Source: an uncultured Lachnospiraceae bacterium (GTDB taxonomy: Bacteria > Bacillota > Clostridia > Lachnospirales > Lachnospiraceae). From it: 57,164 nucleotides of DNA. Below the pieces are notes generated by a model. That model had not been told where the DNA came from, ran no database searches, and saw only the letters and a list, made by a program, of their open reading frames with translations. The translations under genes and the position numbers were made by a program. Shown piece after piece: positions 34,108 to 42,387 of this stretch. The stretch covers positions 1 through 57,164 of the forward strand of contig CAJURT010000024.1 of NCBI GenBank assembly GCA_910588875.1. The letters run 5' to 3'. Numbering within the stretch: position 1 is the first letter of the stretch; every line of letters begins with the position of its first letter.

Positions 34108-34941
34108 TTATTCTTTGTCCGCTGCCTGAGCGTTCTGCCCGGCCGCTTTTTCCGCTGCTGCCTTCTCTGCGGCCGCCTTCTTTGCTGCCGCCGCCTTCTC
34201 GGCTGCTGCCTTCTTTGCCGCTGCCGCCTCTGCCTCTGCCTTCTCCCTCACTGCCTCTAGGGCCGCGTGGTTGGACATACAGGAAGCGCCGCTGCAGCTT
34301 GCACAGTTGCCGCCGCAGGCCAGGCCGGATGAAGGCGCAGAGCCGTTGGTTGCAGACGGAGCCTTAAACTTGTTCTGCAAAGCAGTCAGACCGGCCAGCA
34401 CAAAGAATGCACCCGGAGCAAGGCCAAAGATGGTGATCCGGAAATCCTCCGGAATGAACGCCATGCCAAACACCGCGCCGGCTCCCAGAATCTCACGGAC
34501 AATGGCGATACAGGTAAGGCCTACGGTAAATCCCAGCCCCATGCCGATTCCGTCAAAGGCAGACTCCAGCGGGCCGTTCTTGGCCGCATAAGCCTCCGCA
34601 CGGCCCAGGATGATACAGTTCACCACGATCAGGGGGATGAAAATACCCAGGGAACTGTACAGGCTGGGGACAAATGCCTGCAAAAGCAGCTGGACAATGG
34701 TAACCAGTGATGCCACGATAACAATATAAGCCGGAATTCTCACCCGGTCCGGGATGATCTTCCGCAAGGCGGAAATGATCAGGTTGGAAAACACCAGAAC
34801 CGCCGTGGTGGACAACCCCATGCCCACGCCGTTGACTGCCGTGGTGGTAACTGCCAGGGTGGGGCACATGCCCAGCATCAGCACGAAGGTCGGGTTCTCC
34901 TTGATAATGCCGTTATAAATACGTTCCATACATTTATTCAT
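34108..34941 (-). CDS. rnfE: Rnf complex subunit E with an unusual Cys-rich and Ala/Lys-rich tail
   Basis: RnfE pairs with RnfA in the membrane core. The first 200 or so residues are typical: IIKENPTFVLMLGMCPTLAVTT and IFIPLIVVNCIILGRAEAYA. After the last helix comes an extra tail of about 80 residues. It has a cysteine cluster (CGGNCASCSGASC) and then repeated EKAAAAKKAAAEK-type blocks. Ordinary RnfE proteins end near 200-230 residues; this one has 277. I chose MNKCMERIYNG at 34941, which follows GGAGG. The tail's role is unknown; the cysteines could bind metal or a cluster. Confidence 0.93.
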   Translation of the reverse strand: MNKCMERIYNGIIKENPTFVLMLGMCPTLAVTTTAVNGVGMGLSTTAVLVFSNLIISALRKIIPDRVRIPAYIVIVASLVTIVQLLLQAFVPSLYSSLGIFIPLIVVNCIILGRAEAYAAKNGPLESAFDGIGMGLGFTVGLTCIAIVREILGAGAVFGMAFIPEDFRITIFGLAPGAFFVLAGLTALQNKFKAPSATNGSAPSSGLACGGNCASCSGASCMSNHAALEAVREKAEAEAAAAKKAAAEKAAAAKKAAAEKAAAEKAAGQNAQAADKE

Positions 34942-34954
34942 GATTTCCCACCTC

Positions 34955-35563
34955 CTACTGCGACAGGCAGTTCTTTGCAAAGTAAACTGCCGTATTTACC
35001 GCGCCGGTCACTGCATTGGAAGTGATCGTCGCACCGCTGATGGCATTGATCTCATTTTCCCCGGACGCACCGTTCTTGGTCACGGCGAATGCATCCACAT
35101 TCTTGGCTGCATACTGGTTCTTCCAGTCTGTGTCAGCATTCATACCCAGCCCTGCTGTCTCAGCCAGGGTAAGAAATGCAATACCGTTGACCGTGCCGTC
35201 TGCCAGCACGCCCACCGAAACCGTGATCGCGCCGCCGTAGCCGTCCTTGGAGGTGGTGGTAACCACATATCCCATGGGAGTTCCGGAACCGTCCAGGGCA
35301 ATGGCCGCCTCATCCACGGTTACATTGCCATATCCCAGGCCGCTGACTTCACTGTTGGCCCCGGCAATCACCTCTGTCATGTCATCCGATTCAAAGGAAA
35401 CCGCATCCGGCAGAACGGTCCGGTAAGCCGCCTCCTTGGCTGCCAGGTTCGCCGCAGCAATGGGCTCCTTCGTCGCCTCATAGACTCCGCCCAGGCATGC
35501 CCCTGCCACCAGGGTGATGGCAAACAGGATCAGGGCGTCCTTCATAAATCCACCTTTACTCAT
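34955..35563 (-). CDS. rnfG: Rnf complex subunit G (covalent FMN)
   Basis: This is a 202-residue protein with one N-terminal membrane helix (ALILFAITLVAGACLGGVY) and a periplasm-side FMN-binding domain. The flavinylation motif SGATIT is near residue 175 (NAISGATITSNAVTGAV), where Thr carries FMN. The start overlaps the rnfD stop by 4 bases (ATGA). It sits between rnfD and rnfE as in other Clostridia. Confidence 0.95.
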   Translation of the reverse strand: MSKGGFMKDALILFAITLVAGACLGGVYEATKEPIAAANLAAKEAAYRTVLPDAVSFESDDMTEVIAGANSEVSGLGYGNVTVDEAAIALDGSGTPMGYVVTTTSKDGYGGAITVSVGVLADGTVNGIAFLTLAETAGLGMNADTDWKNQYAAKNVDAFAVTKNGASGENEINAISGATITSNAVTGAVNTAVYFAKNCLSQ

Positions 35564-36486
35564 GATTTCTTGCCCTCCTTTCCAAATGCCGTGGGAAGGG
35601 TAAACCTTTCAATCAGCGGAACCAGCAGGTTGCTGATGATGATCGCATAGGAAACACCCTCTGCAGAGCCGCCGAAGATACGGAACAGCCCGGTCAGGAT
35701 ACCCAAAAGAACACCGAACACGATCTGCCCCTTGGGAGTGATGGGGCTGGTCACATAATCCGTAGCCATAAAGAAAGCGCCGAATACCAGGCCGCCGCCG
35801 CAGATATGGGCCAGCACATAGTTCATATCCTGCTTCCCGAAAATAAACGCAAACACAGCCACCGTCAGAATATATGTAACCGGGATCCGCAGGGAAATCA
35901 CCTTCTTCACTGCCAGATAGATCCCGCCGATGAGCAAGGCAACCACAGATACCTCACCGATGGTTCCCGGAATCTTACCGATGAACATGGCCATGACATC
36001 CACTGCCTCCCCGGACTTTAACTGTGCCAGAGGAGTCGCTCCGCTCCATCCGTCCATGGCAAAATCCGACATCTTCCCGGCAAAGGAGATCAGCAGGAAA
36101 CATCTTCCGGCCAAAGCCGGGTTCATGAAGTTCTGCCCGATGCCGCCATAAAGCTGCTTTACCACAATAATGGCAAAGACACCGCCCAGGACCGGAATCC
36201 ACAACGGGATATTCGCCGGCATATTCAGCGCCAGGATCATCCCCGTCACCACTGCACTCATGTCAGAGACCGTCAGAGGCAGCTTCATCATCTTCTGAAA
36301 CACATACTCACTCAGCACGCAGGCAGCCACCGTAACGATCAGAACCAGCAGCGCATGGAATCCAAACTGGAACACACCAAACGCAGCAGCCGGCAGCATG
36401 GCGATACACACATCTGCCATAATGCTCTGGGTAGTCTCTTTGCTCCGAACGTGCGGGGATGCCGATACGTTTAATAATTTACTCAT
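35560..36486 (-). CDS. rnfD: Rnf complex subunit D (covalent FMN)
   Basis: This is a membrane subunit of 308 residues with multiple helices. The family start SASPHVRSKETTQSIMADV is clear. The flavinylation site is SGATPLAQL near residue 155 (Thr in SGAT). NPALAGRCFLLISF and TDYVTSPITPKGQ are also typical. I chose MSKLLNVSASPH at 36486, with GGAGGGGAG just upstream; the open frame upstream to 36528 is non-family. It follows rnfC by 13 bases. Confidence 0.95.
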   Translation of the reverse strand: MSKLLNVSASPHVRSKETTQSIMADVCIAMLPAAAFGVFQFGFHALLVLIVTVAACVLSEYVFQKMMKLPLTVSDMSAVVTGMILALNMPANIPLWIPVLGGVFAIIVVKQLYGGIGQNFMNPALAGRCFLLISFAGKMSDFAMDGWSGATPLAQLKSGEAVDVMAMFIGKIPGTIGEVSVVALLIGGIYLAVKKVISLRIPVTYILTVAVFAFIFGKQDMNYVLAHICGGGLVFGAFFMATDYVTSPITPKGQIVFGVLLGILTGLFRIFGGSAEGVSYAIIISNLLVPLIERFTLPTAFGKEGKKS

Positions 36487-36499
36487 CTCTTCTCCCCTC

Positions 36500-37825
36500 C
36501 TACGCTTTCTTTCTCCGGTTGGCTGCAACCGTTTTTCTCATCTCTTTGAAGGCCTGGGTCAGGGGACGCTTGGCCGGGCAGATAAATGCACAGCTGCCGC
36601 ACTCCACACACTCCATGCCGTTCAGCTTCTCAAATCTCTCGCAGTCCCCCTTTAATGCCGCCTTCATCATCATCACCGGGACAATGTGGCTGGGACATAC
36701 GCTGACGCACTTGCCGCAGCGGATACAAGGGGTGGGCTCATTGGCCGCCACCTCGTCCTTTGTCATGCAAAGCAGCGCCGAGTTGGTCTTTGTCACCGGA
36801 ATATCCAGGCCAAACAAGGCCATCCCCATCATGGGGCCGCCGGCAATCAGCTTCTCCGGCTCACTCTTAAAGCCCCCTGCCGCCTCCACCAGTTCCTGGA
36901 AATTCGTGCCGATCTTCACATTATAGTTCTGGGGATTGGCAATGGCATCCCCGGTCACGGTCACAATCCGTCGCATCAGGGGCGTTGTCTTGCAGACTGC
37001 CATGTAAATGGCGATCACCGTGTCCACATTGTCCACAATACAGCCCGCATCTGCAGGAAGCATGGAAGAATTCACCTTCCGCCCGGTAATGGCATTGATC
37101 AGGGAACGCTCACCCCCCTGAGGATACTTGGTCATCAACTCGCACACCTCAATCCGCGGCTCGTCTTTCACCATCTCCTGAAGCTTCTTAATCGCTTCCG
37201 GCTTGTTGTTCTCAATGCCGATCACGCCCTTGGCCTTCTCAAACAGCTGCAGCATCACCTTCAGCCCGCCGATCAGCTTCTCCGGCTCCTCCAACATCAT
37301 CCGGTAGTCGCTGGTCAGGTAAGGCTCACACTCTGCGGCATTCACCAAAACATACTCGATTGCGTTCTCATCCTTGGGAGTCAGTTTCACATGCGTCGGA
37401 AATCCTGCGCCGCCCAGTCCCACGATACCCGCTTCCTTCACGATATCACGGATCTCCTGTTTGGAAAGCTTTGCGGGATCCCGGTCTGCCCCCATACCCT
37501 CCACGCTCTGATATTCCCCGTCATTCTCCACAACAACGGAATTCACCATCGCACCGCTTGCCACGCGCCTCGGTTCCACTGCCTTGACGGTGCCGGATAC
37601 GGAGCAGATGACATTCGCAGAAATGAATCCACTCGCTTCACCGATCTTCTGGCCTGCCAGCACCTTGTCGCCCTTTTTCACCAGCGGAGTCGCCGGCGCG
37701 CCGATATGCTGGGACATGGGATATACCATATCGCCCTTCGGCATCAGGATCTGTGTGGGCTTGTTCTCGGACAGTTCTTTCCCCTCATAAGGATGAACGC
37801 CGCCTTTAAATGTAGCCAATCCCAT
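36500..37825 (-). CDS. rnfC: Rnf complex subunit C (NADH/FMN and two [4Fe-4S])
   Basis: RnfC is the NAD(H)-reactive peripheral subunit. The protein has 441 residues. The N-terminal barrel has GGVHPYEGKELSENKPTQ. The FMN/NADH site is GLGGAGFPTHVKL near residue 138. Two C-terminal ferredoxin motifs are CIRCGKCVSVCPSHIVP and CVECGSCAFICPAKRPL. It is the first gene of the operon, with a promoter at 37895-37923. Whether this complex moves Na+ or H+ cannot be told by eye. Confidence 0.96.
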   Translation of the reverse strand: MGLATFKGGVHPYEGKELSENKPTQILMPKGDMVYPMSQHIGAPATPLVKKGDKVLAGQKIGEASGFISANVICSVSGTVKAVEPRRVASGAMVNSVVVENDGEYQSVEGMGADRDPAKLSKQEIRDIVKEAGIVGLGGAGFPTHVKLTPKDENAIEYVLVNAAECEPYLTSDYRMMLEEPEKLIGGLKVMLQLFEKAKGVIGIENNKPEAIKKLQEMVKDEPRIEVCELMTKYPQGGERSLINAITGRKVNSSMLPADAGCIVDNVDTVIAIYMAVCKTTPLMRRIVTVTGDAIANPQNYNVKIGTNFQELVEAAGGFKSEPEKLIAGGPMMGMALFGLDIPVTKTNSALLCMTKDEVAANEPTPCIRCGKCVSVCPSHIVPVMMMKAALKGDCERFEKLNGMECVECGSCAFICPAKRPLTQAFKEMRKTVAANRRKKA

Positions 37826-37894
37826 CTACTTTTACCCTCTTTCTATACATTTTCTTTCTCTTTTTGACAAAAAATATCACTTGTCATCTTGTAC

Positions 37895-37923
37895 AGTATA
37901 ACATAATTAAGGAAGGCTTACAA
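37895..37923 (-). promoter_or_regulatory. Promoter of the rnf operon
   Basis: On the minus strand the -35 is TTGTAA (37918-37923). The -10 is TATACT (37895-37900) preceded by TGT, with a 17-base spacer. The leader is about 65 bases. Confidence 0.75.
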
Positions 37924-37985
37924 TTGGAAATTTTTCTTTGTATACAGTATTATGTTTGGAAGAATTCACAAAAAACCCAGATATT

Positions 37986-38003
37986 CCCTGGTTTTTGCCA
38001 GGG
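37986..38003 (-). terminator. Candidate terminator of the Uma2 gene
   Basis: On the minus strand CCCTGG-CAAAAA-CCAGGG is followed by AATATCTGGGTTTTTTG. It lies 330 bases past the Uma2 stop and 60 bases before the rnf promoter. The 505-bp gap 37826-38330 holds only this hairpin and the rnf promoter; I see no credible gene in it. Confidence 0.45.
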
Positions 38004-38330
38004 TTTCTTGTCTATTTATTAACAAAACCTCACATCGAAAACACCACCTTGTTTTTGCAAAAAAACAGTCGTCAGGGAATCGATTGCGAAGAAGCATGAT
38101 CTGTCGGGAATTCTATAGGTTTCAACTATTATATGCAAGAGAAAGAGAAATTTAGATTGTGAATTTTTTAGCCGATTTTGTCGCGCCTGGCCAGGCATCC
38201 GTTATTTATTCTTTTTACTTATCATCACCCATAAGTTTTACTGAATTATCATGGCATGGTTTCAGATTTTCCCTCAAAGTCTGCCTCTCGAATCACGGTA
38301 AACGCAAGCTTTCGACCATCAGTACCTTCT

Positions 38331-38915
38331 CTATTGCTCAAATTCTGAAAAATCCACCTCCAGACCTTCCAGAACCCCCAATCTGACCTTTTCTTCAAAT
38401 CCATATGTCGTTTTGGTCCTGCCAGCGAAATCATATACATGAATCGTATCCCTTTTTATATCCAGAATCCAATATTCCTTCACACCCGCATCCTGATACT
38501 TATTCAGCTTCAAAAGGTAATCCCTGCTCTGTGTGCTGGGAGACACAATCTCCGCCACAAAATCCGGGGCGCCATAGCAGCCCTTTTCTTTCATCTTTCC
38601 CGGGTCACATACCAGTATAATATCCGGCTCCAGATACGTCTTGTTATCCCGGTTCAGGTACACGGCCAGGGGAGCCGGATACACTTTACAGTTCCCTCTG
38701 TTTTCTCTGATATGATTCCAGATAACACCATATAAAAAACCTAAAAGTCCCTGATGCGTTGTTGTCGGCGTCGCCATGTAGAACAACTGGCCATCAATTA
38801 ACTCTACCCGTTCCCCCTCAGGCAAAGCCTCTATATATTCTGTTGTATAGATTTTTTCTTGTTCTAATGCCATATTTTTTTTAATTACCTCTTCCTCTCC
38901 TCTAAATATGGGCAT
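38331..38915 (-). CDS. Uma2/DUF820-family putative restriction-endonuclease-like protein
   Basis: This 194-residue protein has a PD-(D/E)XK-like core. The family pattern is EYIEALPEGERVELIDGQLFYMATPTTTHQ at the N-terminus. YLEPDIILVCDP and PDFVAEIVSPSTQSRDY then carry the candidate catalytic Asp and Glu-x-Val, and GVKEYWILDI follows. These proteins are common and often multicopy; their function is not established. The start at 38915 has GGAGG 7 bases upstream and is favoured over MALEQEK at 38873, which has none. It is a single-gene transcript with a promoter at 39021-39049. Confidence 0.85.
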   Translation of the reverse strand: MPIFRGEEEVIKKNMALEQEKIYTTEYIEALPEGERVELIDGQLFYMATPTTTHQGLLGFLYGVIWNHIRENRGNCKVYPAPLAVYLNRDNKTYLEPDIILVCDPGKMKEKGCYGAPDFVAEIVSPSTQSRDYLLKLNKYQDAGVKEYWILDIKRDTIHVYDFAGRTKTTYGFEEKVRLGVLEGLEVDFSEFEQ

Positions 38916-39020
38916 AAAGACACCTCCTCTGACCGATATCCCTATTAAGCTAACAATTCAGATAACCCTTAAACTGTTACCTAATTTAAGAACAGTCTGA
39001 TTCATTAGTTGTTTCTAAAT

Positions 39021-39049
39021 AGTATACTTTACATCAGTACAGATGTCTA
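39021..39049 (-). promoter_or_regulatory. Promoter of the Uma2 gene
   Basis: On the minus strand the -35 is TAGACA (39044-39049) and the -10 is TATACT (39021-39026), with a 17-base spacer. Confidence 0.6.
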
Positions 39050-39122
39050 ACCCTTTTTCCATAAAGTTGTCTGTTCAGCTGTTTACTCATTGGCTCCATA
39101 CTTTCTGACATTGGTGTGTGAA

Positions 39123-39433
39123 CCAATGTCAGTAAGTTAAGGGTTCGCGAAGCACAGCCAAGGAAACGGGGAGAGAAGCCATCGGAAATGGTTTGCGAAT
39201 TTTGACTTTGCAGAGATTTAGAAGTCCTTAAATTTCTGAGTTTTGCGTTGAAACGAAAATTCACACTGTCTGAGCGCAGCGAGTTTGTGAATTTTCGTTT
39301 CGTTTTTAGCAAAAATCGGAAATTTTAGGAATTCTTGATCTCGAAACCGGAAAAAGCAGCAAACCATTTCCGATGGTTTCTCTCCCCGTTTCCTTAGCGT
39401 ACCCTTTGGAACAACCTAACTTACTGGCATTGG
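39123..39433. mobile_element. 311-bp MITE with about 75-bp imperfect terminal inverted repeats and 7-bp direct repeats
   Basis: The left end CCAATGTCAGTAAGTTAAGG and the complement of the right end CCAATGCCAGTAAGTTAGG begin arms of about 75 bases. They share GGAAACGGGGAGAGAA and CCATCGGAAATGGTTTGC. The centre has a further hairpin, GAAACGAAAATTCACA and its complement, around CTGAGCGCAGCGAG. The sequence GTGTGAA flanks both sides (39116-39122, 39434-39440), a likely target duplication. No transposase is encoded. Confidence 0.85.
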
Positions 39434-39611
39434 GTGTGAACAATAACGTTTATTCCCTCATGAGCATCACCTCAACTCTCTGCCTGTTTTCCCTCTTGAA
39501 TATGCAATGACACATTGCCTGAAATACCGAAATCCCCTGAAAATCACAGGAAAGAACCTCCTGTGGGAAATTATGTTTTTAGTATAGCTGCTAAAACCCT
39601 CTCCCGTCAAG
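39434..39611 (-). other. Possible decayed small-gene leader with its own promoter
   Basis: On the minus strand TTGACG-N18-TATACT (39582-39611) is a fair promoter. Downstream come hairpins CACAGGA/TCCTGTG and GCAATG-TGT-CATTGC. A well-placed GAGGTGATGCTCATG follows, whose frame stops after three codons, next to the MITE. It may be the 5' part of a small gene broken by decay or by the insertion. From 39612 to 39842 I see nothing else but AT-rich DNA. Confidence 0.3.
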
Positions 39612-39842
39612 AAAAATCATCGCAAAAATTTTTTATTTCTTGCAATAAAAACACTGCTATCTGCATTAACCTATTGAACGGATGATGAAAAGAGTCGATT
39701 TCCGCAGGAAGACAAGGCAAAAATAAAAAACAAATCAAGTAAACGAAATTCCTTGATGCATTACATTCCATCACACACCGCCAAGTTTTCCCGCCGGGAG
39801 GAGGCCATTTTCAAAAAAACCTTAAAAATTAGGGTTGCAACC

Positions 39843-39881
39843 AAAAGAGCCGCCGCGTGCCAGACACGAGACGGCTCTTTT
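39843..39881 (-). terminator. Rho-independent terminator of the heat-shock operon
   Basis: AAAAGAGCCG-C-CGTG pairs with CACG-G-CGGCTCTTTT around CCAGA. The A and T runs at both ends make it potentially bidirectional. It lies about 30 bases past the DUF4234 gene stop. Confidence 0.88.
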
Positions 39882-39912
39882 CCCTTTTATTTCCGCAGAA
39901 CGTAAGTTTTAC

Positions 39913-40989
39913 TCATTCCTCTGTGATCTCATCCTTTCGCATCTCCCGCTTTATCCTGGCAAATTCGTTGAGATCGTTCTGCATGATGGCTAACGCCACC
40001 ACATTGCTGGCCAGCAGCAAAATCACCAGATAGATGCCCTGCCGCCGGGGGAGGGCAATCCCATATTCTGCCGCCCCATCTGCCAGCCTTTTCCCCCTTG
40101 TGTAAAACCAATACCACTCATAAAAAGGCACGAACAGGTAACAGACCATCTCCATGCCGCAGGAAGAATTCCCGTCTGCCAGGTAGCGCACCCGTTTCAT
40201 AAGCGAATACATCCAGAACCAACGGTAGATCCCCAGGGTGACCACGGAAAGCAGTATGCTTTTCACGATGCTTTTCGGCTCCAGCAATTCAGGTGTGACA
40301 TACCAGCGTTTTCCCGTTCCCCGGCAGGGGATTCTCTCCCCCACCCACACATAGGAACCCTCCGGATCATCACTCAATGCCAGCCCCATGATTCCATACG
40401 CAATGTACAAAGCCGACACGCCAGCCACCGAACTTAAAGAAAAGGTCTGATGCGTCCCTGACGCCATACCCGACAGCAGCCCAAAAAGACGGCGGAGGGT
40501 GAAAAGAACCGGATATCCAAAGGCGGTCAGCAGCAGCCATATCTTTTGTTTCAGCCTTCCCGAAAGGAGGAGGACAAAAAACAATAATAAGAGCACAAGA
40601 GATGCCAGCCTCAGGAGGTTCCCGGACACCCATCCCGGATAATACCACAGCCCTTCTGCCATCACTGCCAGTATCCATATCAAACGGCTCATAATGGCAA
40701 ATACCAGGGGCACTGCCAGAAGTTCCGGCGCCTTCTTCGCAAAGGCAATTCCCAGTGCGCCCAGAAGGACCGGAAGCAACAGATCACTGATTTGTCCCTG
40801 CAAAAGCAATATGTTCCCATAAAACCTCAGAGGGAAACTCCAGTAAAACCCCCACTCCGGAATGCCTCCTCCCAGCATAATGTACAAGCCAAAAAACTGA
40901 GTCGCAAACATCACTGCCGCGCAGATCACAATCCCTCTGACGCATCCGGATTTCTCCGGAATCCGGAAACCTCTCCTCTCCATCCCCAT
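39913..40989 (-). CDS. DUF4234-containing membrane protein
   Basis: This 358-residue integral membrane protein has about eight hydrophobic segments. The N-terminal two thirds (for example ICAAVMFATQFFGLYIML and LASLVLLLLFFVLLLSG) are not a family I recognise. The C-terminal part fits DUF4234: KSILLSVVTLGIYRWFWMY, CYLFVPFYEWYWFYTRGKRLA and a final helix VILLLASNVVALAIM. Function is unknown. It starts 11 bases after dnaJ and ends at the operon terminator, so it is probably transcribed with the heat-shock genes. Confidence 0.75.
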   Translation of the reverse strand: MGMERRGFRIPEKSGCVRGIVICAAVMFATQFFGLYIMLGGGIPEWGFYWSFPLRFYGNILLLQGQISDLLLPVLLGALGIAFAKKAPELLAVPLVFAIMSRLIWILAVMAEGLWYYPGWVSGNLLRLASLVLLLLFFVLLLSGRLKQKIWLLLTAFGYPVLFTLRRLFGLLSGMASGTHQTFSLSSVAGVSALYIAYGIMGLALSDDPEGSYVWVGERIPCRGTGKRWYVTPELLEPKSIVKSILLSVVTLGIYRWFWMYSLMKRVRYLADGNSSCGMEMVCYLFVPFYEWYWFYTRGKRLADGAAEYGIALPRRQGIYLVILLLASNVVALAIMQNDLNEFARIKREMRKDEITEE

Positions 40990-41000
40990 GTCAATCCTCC

Positions 41001-42143
41001 CTATTTTCCAAAAAGCTTTCCCTTTTTATGCTTCTCACCGGTCTCCGGCTTCTCCCCCCGCATCACGGCGTCAAAGTTCCGCAAGGCCTCCTTCTGGGCC
41101 TCATTCAGCCGCTCCGGCACCTGTACCACCAGGGTCACATAATGATCTCCCCGGATTCCCCGTGCCCTCAGAGACGGTACGCCCTTCCCCTTCAGACGCA
41201 CACGGGTATCGGTCTGGGTTCCGGCCTTCACCTCATACTCCACCTCCCCATCCACGGTCTTGATGCGAATCGGCCCGCCCAGAGCCGCCGTGGCAAAGGA
41301 AATCGGCACCGTGGAATAAATGCTGGTATCCTGGCGCTTGAATACCGGATGCTGGGACACCACGGCCTCCACCAGAAGGTCGCCTCTCTCACCGCCGTTG
41401 ACTCCCGGCTCACCGCCGCCTGCACAACGCACGCTCTGTCCGTTATCAATGCCGCCGGGAATGGTAACCTTGAATTTCTTCTTCCTGGTCACATAGCCGG
41501 TTCCATAGCAATCCGGGCACTTCTCCCGAATCACTTTCCCCTTGCCCCCGCACTCCGGACAGGTCTGAACATTCTGTACCTGGCCGAAGAAAGACTGCTG
41601 GGTGTACATGATCTTGCCCTTTCCGTTACACTTGGGGCAGGTCTCCGGGGAGGTGCCTGGCTTCGCCCCGGTGCCGTGGCACTTGCCACACTCCTCCTTA
41701 AAATTAATCTCAATCTCCTTCTCACAGCCAAAGACCGCCTCCTCAAAGGTAATGCGGATGGCTGTCCTCACATTCGCTCCCCGCATGGGGCCGTTGTACT
41801 GGCTGCCGCGGCTCCTGCCGCCCCCGAAAATATCGCCAAATATATCACCGAAAATATCACCCATATCCCCGGAAAAATCAAAGCCTCCGAAGCCGCCGCC
41901 CCCGGCTGCCCCGTCAAAGGCTGCATGGCCAAACTGGTCATACTGGCGGCGCTTGTCAGGGTCGCTCAGCACACTGTAGGCCTCTGACGCCTCCTTAAAC
42001 TTCCTTTCCGCCTCCGCGTCCCCCGGATTGCTGTCCGGGTGATACTTCTTGGCCAGGGCACGGTATGCCTTTTTCAGAGCCGCCTCGTCCGCGTTCTTGG
42101 GAACGCCCAGGACCTCATAATAGTCTCTCTTGCTCTCTGCCAT
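41001..42143 (-). CDS. dnaJ: Chaperone DnaJ
   Basis: This is the Hsp40 co-chaperone that stimulates DnaK ATPase. From MAESKRDYYEVLG it has 380 residues. The J domain has YHPDSNPG, followed by a Gly/Phe-rich stretch (GGGGFGGFDFSGDMGDIFG). Four zinc repeats follow: CGKCHGTG, CPKCNGKG, CPECGGKG and CPDCYGTG. The C-terminal peptide-binding domains complete a full-length type I DnaJ. I chose the ATG at 42143, which has GGAGGAG upstream; in-frame ATGs further up lack this. A 244-bp gap separates it from dnaK. Confidence 0.96.
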   Translation of the reverse strand: MAESKRDYYEVLGVPKNADEAALKKAYRALAKKYHPDSNPGDAEAERKFKEASEAYSVLSDPDKRRQYDQFGHAAFDGAAGGGGFGGFDFSGDMGDIFGDIFGDIFGGGRSRGSQYNGPMRGANVRTAIRITFEEAVFGCEKEIEINFKEECGKCHGTGAKPGTSPETCPKCNGKGKIMYTQQSFFGQVQNVQTCPECGGKGKVIREKCPDCYGTGYVTRKKKFKVTIPGGIDNGQSVRCAGGGEPGVNGGERGDLLVEAVVSQHPVFKRQDTSIYSTVPISFATAALGGPIRIKTVDGEVEYEVKAGTQTDTRVRLKGKGVPSLRARGIRGDHYVTLVVQVPERLNEAQKEALRNFDAVMRGEKPETGEKHKKGKLFGK

Positions 42144-42387
42144 GGTCTCCTCCATCTGGTGCACCCTCTGCACACCCTACATTTATACACCGAAACGGCT
42201 GTCGCAATTCCGGAAGATCCCTCCTGACGGGACCCTCCTCGACTGCGCCAGCCCTTTCTCACTATCCTTTTGCCATTGCCTGCGGTGAAATAATCACCCC
42301 GTCATCTGCCGCCATGGCCGTCCTTTCCCTCCGCTTCCCAAAAAGCAGTTCCCGGCAGGCACCAGAAGCCGACAGGCATTTCTGTCC

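Noticed and set aside
36686..37867. A 393-codon plus-strand frame opposite rnfC
   Set aside because: It is a His- and Leu-rich antisense shadow of rnfC with no motif and no start signal.
37952..38155. A 68-codon plus-strand frame in the rnf-Uma2 gap
   Set aside because: There is no ribosome-binding site, the composition is unlike the neighbours, and it overlaps a hairpin.
39034..39312. A 92-codon minus-strand frame across the MITE end
   Set aside because: Most of it lies within the non-coding inverted repeat, and it has no ribosome-binding site. Only the last 25 codons lie outside the element, which is too little to call a gene.
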